Shown here: in pieces, positions 6,032-6,100 of the stretch
Layout of the letters: each line of letters opens with the position of its first letter
How positions within the stretch are numbered: position 1 is the first letter of the stretch
Origin: Actinomycetes bacterium
GTDB taxonomy: Bacteria; Actinomycetota; Acidimicrobiia; Acidimicrobiales; RAAP-2
Assembly (NCBI GenBank): GCA_021826255.1
Contig: JAKBAZ010000083.1
Coordinates: forward strand, 1 to 6,100
Direction: 5' to 3'
Length of the DNA: 6,100 nt
Program-made: the position numbers and the translations under genes
Notes under the pieces: model-generated
Told to the model about the DNA's origin: nothing
Seen by the model: only the letters and a program-made list of their open reading frames with translations
Databases searched by the model: none

Positions 6032-6100
6032 AGGCACGGCGGAACCCCCGATACTTCCCGACTCGGATCAGGGGGCCATCCGGGACGGGTTCAGTGCCTT
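6032..6100. other. Right edge: no supported gene
   Basis: These 69 bases lie upstream of the thioredoxin promoter and no gene can be assigned. On the - strand one frame reads KALNPSRMAP and stops at 6070-6068, which could be the tail of a gene starting beyond the window. A + strand frame from a GTG at 6023 is also open to the edge. Neither has a Shine-Dalgarno or recognisable motif, and no tRNA fold is seen. Confidence 0.35.

Noticed and set aside
6023..6100. A + strand gene starting at the GTG at 6023, or the end of a - strand gene at 6068.
   Set aside because: Both frames are too short to judge, lack a ribosome site or motif, and run off the edge.
6060..6100. A tRNA-like GGGTTCAG at the right edge.
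   Set aside because: No matching acceptor, anticodon or D arms are visible, and the bases around it do not form a T stem.
1..6100. A mobile element, CRISPR array, toxin-antitoxin or phage-defence system.
   Set aside because: I saw no transposase, integrase, terminal repeats, spaced repeats or defence-type domains on either strand. All real genes belong to housekeeping-type families.

Overview
The window looks like an ordinary chromosomal stretch of a high-GC bacterium (roughly 60-65% GC by eye), most likely an actinomycete. The grounds are the thioredoxin type, the gene order DUF1365 protein then UfaA1-like lipid methyltransferase (also found in mycobacteria), frequent GTG starts and TANNNT-type -10 boxes. 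Assignment below phylum is not possible from this sequence. Coding density is very high. I see no tRNA, rRNA, CRISPR array, insertion sequence or phage gene.

Left part (1-1830, + strand): the 3' part of a DUF1365 gene overlaps a cyclopropane/methyl fatty-acid synthase-type SAM methyltransferase by 8 bases. In many bacteria these two follow a flavin amine-oxidase-like gene, which would lie just left of the window. Together they probably modify unsaturated acyl chains of membrane phospholipids. The methyltransferase has glutamine where the E. coli cyclopropane synthase has a catalytic histidine, so a methyl or methylene product, rather than a simple cyclopropane, is possible.

Middle (1820-4009, - strand): one large polytopic membrane protein of 729 residues. 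Its N-terminal half resembles PTPS_related membrane proteins (PF10131) and its C-terminal tail resembles YfhO, so a GT-C-like role in envelope glycan assembly is a reasonable guess. Its 3' end overlaps the methyltransferase tail-to-tail by 11 bases.

Right part (4010-6100): a 48-base divergent promoter region separates the membrane gene from a pirin gene on the + strand. The pirin gene converges, 4 bases apart, with a short CDF-like six-helix membrane protein on the - strand. Upstream of that, on the same strand, is a thioredoxin gene with a good Shine-Dalgarno, a clear -10 box, operator-like repeats and a hairpin terminator. Pirin and thioredoxin suggest general redox or metal housekeeping, but no single pathway joins the right-hand genes.

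I found no convincing undescribed system. The most notable points are the His-to-Gln methyltransferase with its DUF1365 partner, overlapping divergent -10 boxes that predict a leaderless membrane-protein mRNA, the repeats in the thioredoxin promoter, a CDF-like protein lacking its cytoplasmic domain and a metal ligand, and a marked excess of the word CTCGAG.
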